Source: Saccharina japonica (taxonomy: Eukaryota > Sar > Phaeophyceae > Laminariales > Laminariaceae). Taken from it: DNA of 64,000 nucleotides. Positions 34,850 through 45,170 of this stretch are shown in pieces; positions within the stretch are counted from its first letter, which is position 1; each line of letters opens with the position of its first letter. The translations under genes and the position numbers were made by a program. The notes beneath the pieces were generated by a model that saw only the letters and a program-made list of their open reading frames with translations, had not been told where the DNA came from and ran no database searches. Where the stretch lies: NCBI GenBank assembly GCA_008828725.1, contig MEHQ01002210.1, positions 1 to 64,000 of the forward strand, written 5' to 3'.

Positions 34850-35110
34850 CGACCATCCGCAACGACGCCTCCTCTTTGCGGGGGCCGTACAGCGTACGAC
34901 CAATGAGCGGCTGACCAGGCGGGTGATGTTTGGGACGATCGCCGGTGGGACGAACCCGGGACCTGGCCGGCCAGAAATTAACTGGGCACAATATCTAGCA
35001 GATGCCCTCAGGGTTTTTCGAGCGACAGAGGGCTCCACAGAAAGCTCCCCTTTACTGTTCGGAGCAGAGACGGCAATATGGCCGAGGGCGGCTAAGAGTG
35101 GGGTGTGATA
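34850..35110 (+). pseudogene. Retroelement integrase remnant
   Basis: The plus frame reading NERLTRRVMFGTIAGG and then INWAQYLADALRVFRATEGS, TESSPLLFGAETAIWP resembles the C-terminal part of LTR-retrotransposon integrase cores. There a run 'ER.N..L...' is followed by 'W...L..A..AYR...H.STG.SPF.L.FG..' . An ORF covers 34923-35108 and the frame is lost on either side. The Arg-rich continuation at 35100-35230 fits the linker that usually follows. It has no catalytic D,D,E residues, so it is a fragment. The assignment rests on spacing and pattern by eye. Confidence 0.5.
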
Positions 35111-35479
35111 TCAGGGGGTCGTTGAGGCGGCGGACCATTTCATGGCGAGGTGACACAGGGCCGGAGCGGAGAAGAGCTGGCTACGGCATGCAGCTAAGGA
35201 CGCCAAGAGAGGCGACAAGGAGAAGGGAGGGGGCCGTACTGATACTACAGCTGTCGACGAATGCAGAAACGAAATGGTAGATCGTGCGGCAGGGTATCGG
35301 CTCGACTAGCCCTTGAAAAATATAATTTCTTTGATTTTGTTTGTTTGTTTCTTGGTGAGTTGCAGTGGGGTAGTACCGGCTCTTGACACCGTTCTCTTTT
35401 TAGATTAGGAAGAGATGGCAAAAGGTGTGACATGGTCCCCGTATCGGTCTTGTAGCAGGGACGGGAATCTGTTATTATC
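35111..35479. other. No firm feature
   Basis: The start may be the decayed tail of the integrase remnant. The rest is unassigned, with a TTTGTTTGTTTG run near 35337. Confidence 0.3.
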
Positions 35480-35965
35480 ATCGCCTTGAGAACCATTTTA
35501 CTCCTTTCCTCTCGCGTGTCTTCTTTCTTTCTTTTTGCCTTGTTTCTCCCTTTGTTTCCGCCCTATGCCGGTGTGTTTCTCTCTTTCGTGTTGCCTCGCC
35601 CGTGCAGCAGTTATATGCGTCTCTTGGGCACGTACTTGTGCGTTTTTCTAAGGGCGCTTTTGTCTCCCTGCCTCAGTTGTATTCTATTTCATTTCAGAAT
35701 TCGTTTCGTATTGTCTTCTTCCCTTTTTGTCTTGGTTAGGCTCGTGTCGTGTTGTTCTCGTACCCGGTACGTTAGCATCTCACTTACTTTACTCATTCAT
35801 TTGCATTTGTTTTGTTTTGTTTTCTCTGTTTGCTGTTTCACAGTCTGTGACCACATAATTTGTATCTCTCTAGGATTAGGAATCAGGACAGACACTGGGT
35901 GTACTGATGATGTGGTTGAGTAGCAAGAACGAGTTTATTGTGAAGACAACACGCACTCATCGAAA
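35480..35965 (+). repeat. Dispersed repeat D2, copy 1
   Basis: A pyrimidine-rich stretch (35490-35800) is followed by GTGACCACATAATTTGTATC, TCTCTAGGATTAGGAATC and CAGACACTGGGTGTACTG. Related 3' blocks occur at 39148, 43030, 50945 (inverted), 51597 (inverted) and 36770 (inverted). The 145-codon Leu/Phe/Ser ORF through it is a composition artefact. Confidence 0.65.
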
Positions 35966-36769
35966 CGATCTGCGTCGATAAGCGCCAACCAATCCACAAT
36001 ATCGAGATTTGACATAATAACTCTGTAGTATTTTTAGGGCAGTTCGAGCACAGCTCCAAACACTACACGTGCGTTGAATCTGAACACGACGGTACGGTTC
36101 GAACGGGGTTATTCGACGTCCTTGCCGCCTACGTGCGAGAGTGTCCGTTGGTCTTTGGGGTGGGCAGTGTAGCCTATAAATAGACAGTGTCTGCTCGGAT
36201 ATAAGACCAAGGCCTAAACCTTCCTCTCGTCCTAAATCGGCAGCGGCGGTTGGGACACGTGTGTTAGCACTCGCGGGGGAGTTGGCGTAAGTGTCGACGG
36301 GCATATATACATGAAAGGTGGAAACCTATTCAACGTCCTCACCGGTACCATGCGTTCAGCATATTTGGAATGTTTCCACCTGACTGCCTGCGTGGTGTCT
36401 CCTGCTGATGGTGGAACACTTTGAGAGGAGTTTCACGCCGCCAACTCTTCGCTGGATAGCAGATTAAAGGCTGGTGATTTCCAACCGAGGAAGGTGCGTG
36501 TACGAAGGTCTAAACGCGTCTGTCTGTCAGGATGGCTGCCAGCTACTGAAGTGAACATGAGAAGGAGCTCGCCACAAAGGCCACGCGATCCTGGAGCGAA
36601 ACATTGCAGGTGCTTGCAAGGGGGCAGAACATAATAAGTTTCGTGGAACATTCTTAGGGCTCGAGAGACAACAGACACATGGGTTTTAGAACAACGTCAT
36701 CAGGGGCTGACCTCCCGATTAATATTGATGTTTCGTTGTGTGTTCTTCACATTTAAAAAACGATTCTGT
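35966..36769. other. No recognisable gene
   Basis: Minus ORFs at 36304-35957 and 36678-36433 lack domains. Unassigned. Confidence 0.35.
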
Positions 36770-37050
36770 CCACCCGTCGACAACCAGCACATCCATTGCC
36801 CTTGCCTACAGTACAGGACACCTAATAAGGAACATGATATGTGGTCCAGGAGGGATTTCTTCTTTGAGAGAGGTTGTTTTCTACACTATTTTCAAGATAA
36901 CGAGCCTCGAATTTCTTAATTTCCTCTAAATCTCAGCCTGGCTTTCCTATTAGCCTGTTTCTTATTATGTGCCCTGTACTGGATTCTTCAATCCTAGAGA
37001 GATACAACAGTACACAAGGTCTGTGGTCACAAAACTTCCACACAGAGTGT
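36770..37050 (-). repeat. Dispersed repeat D2, split by a MITE
   Basis: The inverted D2 block CACCCGTCGACAACCAGCAC is interrupted at 36808 and resumes after 36980 as CAATCCTAGAGAGATACAAC then TGTGGTCACAAAACTT. The interruption is the MITE at 36808-36980. Confidence 0.75.
36808..36980 (-). mobile_element. TACAGTACAGGACACC MITE, copy 2
   Basis: Ends are TACAGTACAGGACACCTAAT and TTATTATGTGCCCTGTACT. The core is inverted relative to copy 1 (TTTCAAGATAACGAG, CAGCCTGGCTTTCC). It is inserted within a D2 repeat. Confidence 0.8.
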
Positions 37051-37054
37051 CATG

Positions 37055-37562
37055 CGGTCGCCCCGTAGTGTAATGGCGAGCTTGAAACTCTACCCGCATT
37101 GGTACCCGACTTTGAATCCCACTGCGGTGATATTTTTACTTTATTCGCAAAAACAAGAAAAAGCCAATAAATTGCTGAGAGCGCCTTGGTAGCGTGTGGG
37201 TAGGCGGATTTCGACGCGAGTCGGCGACTGAAGAATGTGTCCAGACATTCGTGAAATGAACATGCAAGTCACGTACCTTTCGTAGTGCAGAGGGGATAAA
37301 AAACACACAGTACAAGACACATACCGTAATATGAAAACAAGCTAATCAGAAAGCCAGGCTGAGATTTTGAGGAAAATAATAATTTCGGGAGTCGTTATCT
37401 CGAAATGAGTGTAGAACGCGCCTTCCCTCTAACAAGAAATCCAGCCTGGACCATATTTCCTGTTTCTTAAAGGTGTCGTGTACTGTACTTACTTAGAGAC
37501 ACCGGATCTGAGTTACAACTAAAGAGGGAGAGGGAACGGAGGAGCGAAGATCATGAATGGAT
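37055..37562 (+). mobile_element. tRNA-derived SINE, copy 2, interrupted by a MITE
   Basis: The head at 37057-37130 has GTAGTGTAATGGC and a box B-like CTTTGAATCCC. The body holds TGAGAGCGCC, GTGTGGGTAGGCGGATTTCG and GCGAGTCGGCG. The tail GACACCGGATCTGAGTTACA then CTAAAGAGGGAG resumes only after a MITE at 37308-37488. Comparison with 61740-61800 shows the sequence is otherwise continuous. Confidence 0.75.
37308..37488 (+). mobile_element. TACAGTACAGGACACC MITE, copy 3
   Basis: Starts CAGTACAAGACACATACC and ends AAAGGTGTCGTGTACTGTA. It carries CGGGAGTCGTTATCTCGAAA and AATCCAGCCTGGACCATA. It is inserted in the SINE at 37055-37562, so it is younger than that SINE copy. Confidence 0.85.
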
Positions 37563-37818
37563 TGGGATAAAACTCCATAAAGAGAAGGTAAACCGCAGGT
37601 CGTAGGGAAACCGAAGTTGACCTAGAGAGCAGGTAGGAGACGGCAGACAGGACAACAATTAACCATACCGACTAGTGGGTAGAACCTGTCCGGTACGACA
37701 AAACTTCTATGGCTGCCTGGAGTGTGCTTTTGTTGTGCTTTTTTAGTTTCCTGTAATTCACAGTCTTCATCTATGTACGTACGTGATACTACAGTAGTAC
37801 AGCAGTAGTTTATGTTTG
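37563..37818. other. Short spacer, no gene
   Basis: It contains TACGTACG and CAGTAGTACAGCAGTAG simple sequence only. Confidence 0.4.
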
Positions 37819-38634
37819 GGCAATAACCAAAAACGGGTACACCCGCGCCAGTTTGAGTCAAAAACGGGTACATCATGGAATCGAGTCAAAACACCACATC
37901 CCACGAGCGATCACGGGATAAATTGGCCAAAATCACATCGTGCCCGTTTCTGATGGTGACAAACAGGTACCCTTGTCGGCGCCTAACTATACACTCAGAC
38001 GTGTCGAGGTTATGTTTGAAGGGCTCAGGTCCGGCTGGGATCGGGAGCAGGGGCAGGGGTCAGGGGTGCTTAGAGACAGAGGGTTGTGGCGGCAAGCATG
38101 TATGTGTGTTTTACTTGGTCTCAGAGTGCACCTGAAATGCACCCTACGTATTTTACAGCAAGCAGTCGTATTACAGTAAAAATACATCAGGCGTATATAT
38201 CACACGTACATACCAGGTACGAATATGTTGATACTGCTGTGAACACATACCACAGTATAATAGGTGGATGGTCGTATATATGACTCTGAAGACGCACGTA
38301 CCCGGGTGCGTAAAATGGTTGAACAGACTTTAAGTGAATTGTAAAAAAGCCTGAAAGAAAACGAAACAACGAAAGAGCGGCCGCAGACGTAGTGAGGAGC
38401 GAGGCACACTGTAGACAAGTGGTTGAACGAAATTAGTATAACTAAAAACGGTTGAAAGCCAAGCATAATAGACATTTACAGTAGTTGTACAAGGGACAGC
38501 AGTATATCTAAAAAATGGGTACAATTTGGTTGGGCCAATCGCGTGGCTCGCTGGACGTGTTTTTTATTTGATTCCATCATGTACCCGTTTTTGAGTGAAA
38601 ACCGACCGGGTATACCCGTTTTTGGTCATTGCCC
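37819..38634. mobile_element. GGGCAATAACC transposon, CAAAAACGGGTACA motif
   Basis: Left end GGGCAATAACCAAAAACGGG, TACACCCGCGCC, CAAAAACGGGTACATCATGG. Right end ATCATGTACCCGTTTTTGAG, then ATACCCGTTTTTGGTCATTGCCC. Inverted ends are about 60 bp. Flanking TATGTTT and TATATTT could be a 7-bp imperfect duplication. The interior carries no transposase. Termini resemble those of the 18703 and 32511 elements (GGGCA...CCAAAAA). Confidence 0.8.
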
Positions 38635-38639
38635 TATAT

Positions 38640-39255
38640 TTTTATTATCATGTTTCACGTACATATCTCTTCGGGGAGCGCACGACGTTTTTTTTTTATC
38701 GCTTTTTTTCTTTTACTTATCTCTTCTCTTCTCTTTTGTTTTTCCATTTCTTTTCTTTTCGCGCATCGGGATTGCTAGCAGAGTAGGTCGTTCCTGTCGA
38801 ATATGCCGCATCGTTTGCTATGCTTACTGTAATGGTATGGGCTAGGAAGGCCGGTAATTACCTCTGCATAGGTAATTGGTCCGTTTTCGTATAACTTGGA
38901 TGGCATTCGTATTCGGTATTCGGGGTATTTATAATATCTGTGGGCCATACTTGAAGCCCATCCCGAAGCAGATGTCATCTGGCTCGGGGATTAATATAAG
39001 CTGCTTCTCTTCTACGCTTGACTCTACGGAAAGTGAGGAACACCAAGGATGCTTAATAGACAAACCTGCAAGGGGATACTCTGTGTCTCACCCAGTCCTA
39101 TCACATTACTGCATTGCAAAGTAGTATATATGGGTCGCGGTTTTGTGACCACGTAATGCCTTATATTCCTCTACGTAACATGAATAATCTCGGCACGGAC
39201 ACTGAGTGTACTGGATGTCGACGGGTACAAAGAACGGGTTAATGTGCAGAATACA
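38640..39255 (+). repeat. Dispersed repeat D2, long copy
   Basis: CTTCGGGGAGCGCACGACG (38669), a long T-rich tract, AGAGTAGGTCGTTCCTGTCG, then GTGACCACGTAATGCC and GGCACGGACACTGAGTGTAC, GGATGTCGACGGGTA. The first and last blocks recur inverted at 51597-51990. Confidence 0.65.
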
Positions 39256-39493
39256 CGCAGCACAGTATCACAGTAGGAAAATGCAATGCCGTGTCATCGT
39301 ACTTTTATTATATATATTTTTCCATCCCATTTATTACCTATTGTATCTCCTTCTTTAGTCGAAAGTCAGATTCGGGGTCACTAAGTAGGCTCCTCTCCTC
39401 CGTCCCCACAACGGTACGTGTCTTGCATTTTTGTCGCGACAATATTTAATCTCTTCTGCCTTCATCGACTCTCGTCGAATTACATAGGGAAAT
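39256..39493. other. AT-rich spacer
   Basis: No coding signal; it contains TATTATATATATTTTTCC. Confidence 0.4.
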
Positions 39494-41564
39494 GGTCATT
39501 TGGGGGTGTACCTCCTATTTTTACGACCATTTGGGGGCAGGGTCAACATGCGCCCGCGGAACGCGCTCCCGCGGGCCCAAACAGGCCTCAAACACCATTC
39601 CGAAGCCCTGGCGAGATGCCCGAAGCCCATGCCAAGCACGGACACAACTCTGTTTTGTTTTTTTCAGGCACATCCTCGCCCCTAACGGGACGGCGGCGTA
39701 CGAGGGAGCACACGAAGTCCCCCCTTTGACCACATCTGGGGGGGGATAACCCCACGCACCTACTACATGTATCTACTCCCCCCGAGTGACCACTTTTTTT
39801 CACCCAGTTTGACCGAAACCATACCCCCCTTTTGACCATCTGCGACAGCCTCAAAAACGACCACAGCAGCAGCACGTATCCACGTCATCGCCCAACAGCC
39901 CGAATAGACCACGGGGCGGAACATCAAGCGTTTGCGACTAGTCGGGATCGTTTGCCTCCCAAAATCTCGGCGGAACTATATATAACACAGATATATATGT
40001 ATTTATAGACGATATAACAGCCGGTTTTTCTAGTTGAAAATTGAGAATGAAAATCGATTTTAGTACTTTGTTATTGTTTAAGAGTTGTATTTCGCTCACG
40101 ATCAAAATATGACCTAGAAAGTATGTTCCTCGATGGTAGGTATCGATCCACGAAAAAAATAGAAATCGGCCTTGACAGGCTCGAATAATCAAGGATTTAA
40201 GGGAATTTGCATTTATGAGCGAGGCCCCTCGCCCATAAATACAGATTTTCTGGGATCCTCGATATCTTGAGACTGCCGATGCCGATTTCGTTTTTTTTTT
40301 TTTTTATCGACGGGTGTCACAACTGACAAAAGTTTACAGTGAAAAAAATGACTGTAAGGGAAGTACATCTCTTTAAATTCGAAAAACAATATTTTCGATC
40401 TTCATTCTCATCGGAAAGGCAATTCTCAATTAGGAAAATCGGTTGTTATATGAAGATATCGGCTCTTCTGAGACAAGATCGACTCTGTTGAGAAAACATG
40501 ACGACGGTGATGGGAGAAGCAGAACACATACGCGTAGTTGTTCGGCGTTTGATTCGTGGGTCGTGGGTTGCTGGGTACTTCGTGCTTCGTGGTTGGTGCT
40601 GTGGGTCCACTACTACTACTACTACTACTCTTAACACTACTTACTTTTACTACTGATCGAGATTGACGAGTACCGGAGCCGTTTGCCGAATTGGGTTCCT
40701 CTGTTTTCTGCAGCCTTTATTTTGCGGCATCTGTTAGTTTCGCCTCTCTTACCCTTTCCCTTTCGTTCGTGTTTGCCCCTCGTCCTGTTCTTCCTTCCCA
40801 TGGGTTGGGGTGCAACGGAATTCCTTGCTGTTTTTGCGTTGGTCCTTGTGTAGTCGCAACCAATACGGCAGGCGGGTGTGTTTGAGTAGGATCATCCAGC
40901 AACGAAGCGCCAAGCCCCCAGCAACTCACGACCTACGAATTATACGCCGAGCAACTACGCGTATGTGTGCTGCTTCTCACATCACCGTCGTCATGTTTTC
41001 TCAAAAGAGTCGAAATTTTTGAAATTTTCTCAGAAGAGCCGATCGCTATCATCGTCATATCGCCTATAAAGATTTGATTTTGATATAGTCCCGCCGAGAT
41101 TTTGGGAGGCAAACGATCCCGACTACTCGCAAGTTCTTGACGTTCCGCCCCGTGGTCTATCGGGTCTGTTGAGCGGTGACGTGAATACGTACTGCTGTAG
41201 TTGTTTTTGAGGCTGTCGCAGATGGTCAAAAGGGGGTATGGTTTCGGTCAAACGGGGTGAAAAAAGTGGTCAGTCGGGGGGCGTACATAAATTTAGTAGG
41301 TACGTGGCGTTATCCCCCCCCAAGAAGTGGTCAAAGGGTGGACTTCGTTTGCTCCCTCGTACGCCGCCGTCCCGTTAGGGCCATAGACGCGCCTGAAAAA
41401 AAAACAATAGTTGTGCGCGTGCTTGGCATGGGCTTCGGGCATCTCGTTAGGGCTTCGGAATGGCGTTTGAGGCCTGTTTGGGCCCCCGGGAGCGCGTTCC
41501 GCGGGCGCATTTTGACCCTACCCCAAAATGGTCGTAAAACTAGGGGGTATACCCCCAAATGACC
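39494..41564. mobile_element. Long-inverted-repeat element (CCATTTGGGGG family)
   Basis: Two arms of roughly 640 bp face each other. GGTCATTTGGGGGTGTACCT at 39494 matches the complement of AGGGGGTATACCCCCAAATG ending at 41564. The match continues through GCGCCCGCGGAACGCGCTCC, CAAACAGGCCTCAAAC, GACCATCTGCGACAGCCTCA and GGAGGCAAACGATCCCGACT (as its complement) to the inner block ending near 40565/40920. The left arm is split by the MITE at 40017-40446. The loop (about 40566-40920) has a CTA trinucleotide run and no transposase. No clean target duplication was found. Long arms recall Mutator or foldback elements, but the superfamily is open. Confidence 0.85.
40017..40446. mobile_element. MITE (ACAGCCGATT-TIR family), copy B, nested
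   Basis: Begins ACAGCCGGTTTTTCTAG and ends TTAGGAAAATCGGTTGT. It is flanked by TATA on both sides (40013-40016, 40447-40450). It resembles 4242-4684 throughout. The opposite arm of the host element keeps the uninterrupted site near 41055, which confirms insertion. Confidence 0.9.
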
Positions 41565-41644
41565 TTTTACAAATTAAATACAATTACGTATAATTATTAG
41601 AAATATGTACGTTAGCTGTGAGTTCGACTGATTGAATAGTGCTG

Positions 41645-41795
41645 TGCTTACCCACTCCATACTAGGCTCTCTCGACAGGTAACTGTTGCTATATTATTAA
41701 AAAACAAATGCGTGAGGTGACTTGAAACCTCGACCTCAAACTTAACAGACTTCGTGATTACCTGCTAGGCCACCAGGGTGACCGGCTGGGTACGA
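41645..41795 (-). mobile_element. tRNA-derived SINE, copy 3
   Basis: On the minus strand: CACCCTGGTGGCCTAGCAGG (box A-like), then a box B-like GAGGTTTCAAGTC, then CTGTCGAGAGAGCCTAGTAT and GAGTGGGTAAGCACA. This matches 61540-61680 (GGTGGTCTGGCAGGTAACCA, CTGTCGAGAGAGCGCC). The 3' tail is missing. Confidence 0.7.
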
Positions 41796-41940
41796 CAAAT
41801 ACGACTCTGACAGAAAGAGCACATCGAAAAAAACAAAGAATACCACCGTGAAGAGTAAATCAAAAGTAAAAAGTATCGTGCCTCCCCGAAGGAGATATGG
41901 CAGTTTATTCGTCTATGGGATATATAGGCAGAGTTTTTTA
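41796..41940. other. Short spacer
   Basis: Nothing recognised. Confidence 0.3.
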
Positions 41941-42560
41941 CGGTGCAGTTTTTCCTATCGGTTCGGTGCGGTTCCGCACCGAACCGCACCGTACGATTTT
42001 AGCCCTCTTGAAATCCGCACCGGACCGCACCGCACCGAAAAAGATTTTGCGATTTCGGAAAACCGCACCGAACCGCACCGTAGGAAATTAAATATAACCG
42101 AACCGCACCGTATAGGGTGCACGACATATATATGAAAACCGCACCGAACCGCACCGTAGCATTACCGATTTCTGAAAACCGCACCGAACCGTACCGTAGG
42201 AAATATCACAGCACCTAACCGAAGGATTTTGAAAATCAAACAAAACCGCACCGAACCGCACCGTAGGAAATATCACAGCAACGAACCGCACCTTAGGAGT
42301 TTTTAATCTGAGAACCGCACCGAACCGCACCATAGGATTCCTGATTTCTGAAAACCGCACCGAACCGTACCGTAGGGTGCACGAAAAAGCAAACCGCACC
42401 GTTGCCTTTACGATTTATCAAAACAGCACCGAACCGCACCGTAGGATTCCTGATTTTTGAACACCGCACCGAACCGCACCGTAGGATGCACTACAAAAAC
42501 GAAACGCACCGTTGCATTTACGATTTCTGAAAACCGCACCGAACCGCACGGTTGCGGACA
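41941..42560. repeat. ACCGCACCGAACCG array
   Basis: About 20 or more ACCGCACCG cores, often as AACCGCACCGAACCGCACCG, are followed by TAGGA and separated by 15-35 bp of variable sequence such as TTCCTGATTTCTGAA. A 28-bp perfect palindrome (CGGTTCGGTGCGG, TT, CCGCACCGAACCG) heads the array at 41959-41986. The minus-strand Phe/Arg ORFs are by-products. Confidence 0.95.
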
Positions 42561-42860
42561 GCTTGAAAATATGTGTTTTGATGAATTTATCGATCTCACC
42601 TGATCTCACAGCTGTTTTTGTTTTACTTTATAATGTACCCTGAGAGTATTTTAGATAATAATATCTGTACGCTGTACGAGTGTACCAGTATCAAGTTATA
42701 CCCTACCATCTACCAGGTATATGTTGTATGTACGTACATACTCGTATTGATTTATTATTTAATTTACCAGGTACGCATTCCTTTCAGTATAATTCGATCA
42801 TACATACAGTAGTAGTATATAGTATGTATGCATATTAATATTTCGTACTATATATGCATG
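42561..42860. other. AT-rich TATAC/GTAC spacer
   Basis: Simple-sequence-like, with no gene seen. Confidence 0.4.
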
Positions 42861-43140
42861 TATGTATAATTCGTTTTACTTCATTATTTCGATGTTTCTC
42901 TCTTTCATATGCGTATCTAGTATGTCGTGCCTGTCGTATCCAATACGATGACGATGCCATGGCATGGCGCACTGCATTTTCTACTGCATAACAATCAATG
43001 TAGTAGTATCTCTGTGCTGTGTCGTGTTCCGTAGATTGTGACCACAAAACTTTTATCTCTCTATTAATAGGATAAATAATCGGCACGGACACTGGGTGTG
43101 CTGGATGTCAACGGGTAGAAATAACGGCGTACTGTAATGT
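42861..43140 (+). repeat. Dispersed repeat D2, copy
   Basis: GTCGTGCCTGTCGTATCC, then GTGACCACAAAACTTTTATC, GGCACGGACACTGGGTGTGC and GGATGTCAACGGGTAGAAAT. It matches 39148-39240 and the inverted copies at 50945 and 51597. Confidence 0.65.
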
Positions 43141-43199
43141 GAAAACACACACGGTAGTATCATATCATATCATAGGTACCAGGGTATCTCGTAGTATAT

Positions 43200-43835
43200 A
43201 CAAAGGGCTTCGCCGGCGGCCTGGACGGCCGCCGGTCGCAGCCTTGCGTGATACCGGAAATGATAGCAGCATTATGGCGAAGGATGGAGGTCAGACGTAT
43301 TGCCAAGAGTTACACACGTTAGAAGTAACAATGTGTCGAAGGCTAAAAACCAGACGTACTGCCAAGAGTTGAGAGCGCTCTGAACACTGCCCACGGAGAG
43401 TGACAACCGCACTACTCGTAATATATGTGATCCTGCTCCTGTTGTACGCATACCCACGTGTGTGCTCGTATGTATCTTGGTCACAAACCTGACACGTGCG
43501 CATTGTATGCTGTATGTACAGAGTTCCGCCTACTGTGTGGGCCTACGCATCTCCGAAACAGGCGAACAACGGCGACAACTGGTCATCATCCAAAATCCAA
43601 CCCACCTACTTTGGGCTGCTCACAGCTCGTGGTAGGTACTGTTGCAGTACAGCAGTAGTACTGATACACACGTATCTTCGATATATACCCGATCGATACA
43701 CGTACGCGTATACATCTACGCGCTTCCTCCGCCAAAGAACAAAAAAACAAAAAACGTCAAAAATCGACAACCAAACGTGTTTCCACATCCCCGTTTGCAA
43801 ATGCCATTTTTGTTTTTGAAACCCTCAACAGTATA
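43200..43835 (-). repeat. Dispersed repeat D1, copy 2 (inverted)
   Basis: Inverse of 20125-20785: GGTCGCAGCCTTGCGTGATA, TGCCAAGAGTTGAGAGCGCT, CACTGCCCACGGAGA, CCTGACACGTGCG, GTATCTTCGATATATAC and TGAAACCCTCAA appear in the corresponding reverse order. ORFs within are not conserved. Confidence 0.65.
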
Positions 43836-43872
43836 TTGATCACGAGGCGAAAATTATTTTAGAGGCGATTCT

Positions 43873-44289
43873 CTAGATAGCCTCGTATCCCCGATCGTCC
43901 TTTTTTTGCCGACACGTCTTCGACTCGAGCATACCGAGACTCTCCGTCCTCTCTGTCTCAACGAGCCCCGTCGTCTCCGGGCGCGCTTGACGGGCACGCC
44001 ATTTGAGCTCGATCGACGAGTCACCGACACGGGGACTAATTTCGTATCTGTGATTCAATTTGGCACTACTCTGGGCGTAAATGTCGGGACCATTTAGACT
44101 TGATGTGTATGGTACAACAGTCCTTATATTGTTGTCCAGAGTGCTGTCGGAGTCTTGCAAAATTGTTAATTTCATGCTCTCGACCTCTCTTTGTTCGACC
44201 GTGTTCCCTCTACGTGCGTGTGACGGCGAGACGCGAAACCGGCCAACCCCCTCCTTGCCCCCCCTCGTCTGCACGCCTGCGCTCGCCAA
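43873..44289 (-). CDS. Uncharacterised 138-codon ORF
   Basis: An open frame from ATG at 44289 to TAA at 43873, in a GC-rich island. The C-terminal two thirds (LTILQDSDSTLDNNIRTVVP, YEISPRVGDSSIELKWRARQ, QKKDDRGYEAI) has an even, soluble, protein-like composition. The N-terminal part (RGGKEGVGRFRVSPSHARRG) is Arg/Gly-rich. I recognise no domain. It could be a terminal exon or a fragment. A long plus-strand frame overlaps it (43906-44097), so strand choice is not certain. Confidence 0.3.
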   Translation of the reverse strand: MASAGVQTRGGKEGVGRFRVSPSHARRGNTVEQREVESMKLTILQDSDSTLDNNIRTVVPYTSSLNGPDIYAQSSAKLNHRYEISPRVGDSSIELKWRARQARPETTGLVETERTESLGMLESKTCRQKKDDRGYEAI

Positions 44290-45170
44290 AGTCGGCTTTG
44301 GCCATGGGCTCGCTCGGGTTCACGATGCAGAGCCAGGCTCGCTCCTCTCCCCGAAAAAAGAAGAGTGGGCGGCGTATCCGACGTCCCCAGACGTTTCGTA
44401 TGTCATCGCGACCAAACCTGGACGGCGTGGACGCATGCTACGATAGATGTGCACCATGGTTAATCGGGGCTCCCCACTTAAGGAGCGTTATACGTCACCG
44501 AAAAAACAACTTTGGAGGATAATAAAAGCGATGCCGGATGCGAAATCTAATGACCGAAGTATACCCTGAAACATTATTCGTCTCAAAAATGAAATTCCGA
44601 CGAATTTGGGTTAAGGAGCCCGATCGTTAAGAAAACGACCCACCCGAAAAGTGCTACCTCTACCGTATTAGCACGCGTCGTGTTTATTCCGGGAGTACGA
44701 AACATGTCGTAGATCTCGACCTTGCGTTCTCCCGCAGAGGTCCCCACGAAGGCGGCACTGGCAGGGCAGGGCGGCCGACCCCCCCCCCGAGGAACCGGAG
44801 GCCGCAGAGCACGCCACCGAAACAATCACGATTAACTATGTTTTCTGTGGCGAGGCGTTTGGGTCAAAACGCTGAGAGGGTAGAGAGGCATCGTGGATGG
44901 CGGAGGTACCCGTCGTAGATTCCGACGTTGAGCCCCCCCGCGAGAGCGTGCGGCGCCGAGCGAACGTATCGTCGGCACCGGCAGCTTCGGTCGAGGCGGG
45001 GGCACGCCTCAGCGAGAAACCGCGCGGAGAGGCGGTCGGAGGCGGGAGATATCCGCAGACATAAGGATGTGCATATGTGATAAGCGAACTAACACAGAAA
45101 CATTTATGAAGGGAGAAAAAAAACCAAGCCGTGATATCGAAAATGTAATCGAAACGCATATTTGAAATCT
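44290..45170. other. GC-rich island with overlapping ORFs
   Basis: Minus 44825-44583 contains FVGTSAGERKVEIYDMFRTP. Minus 45060-44836 contains SLRRAPASTEAAGADDTFAR. Plus about 44300-44522 contains MGSLGFTMQSQARSSPRKKK. All are protein-like but without domain or clear splice sites. 44990-45060 resembles 16765-16810 inverted. These may be gene fragments carried by a transposon, but I cannot confirm it. Confidence 0.3.

Noticed and set aside
35486-35923. 145-codon membrane-like ORF
   Set aside because: Leu/Phe/Ser richness comes from a pyrimidine-rich tract that is part of the D2 repeat.
37057-37130. A functional tRNA gene
   Set aside because: A and B boxes are present but no stable cloverleaf or anticodon arm can be drawn; it is repeated with the same body and tail, which marks a SINE.
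39494-41564. Target duplication for the long-arm element
   Set aside because: Flanks TAGGGAAAT and TTTTACAAA do not match at 8 or 9 bp in any tested register.
41941-42560. CRISPR array
   Set aside because: Cores are short, spacers overlap the repeats, and the setting is eukaryotic.
42088-42609. Minus ORFs rich in RFGAV
   Set aside because: They are translations of the ACCGCACCG array; the repeat is nucleotide-level with variable spacing and frame.
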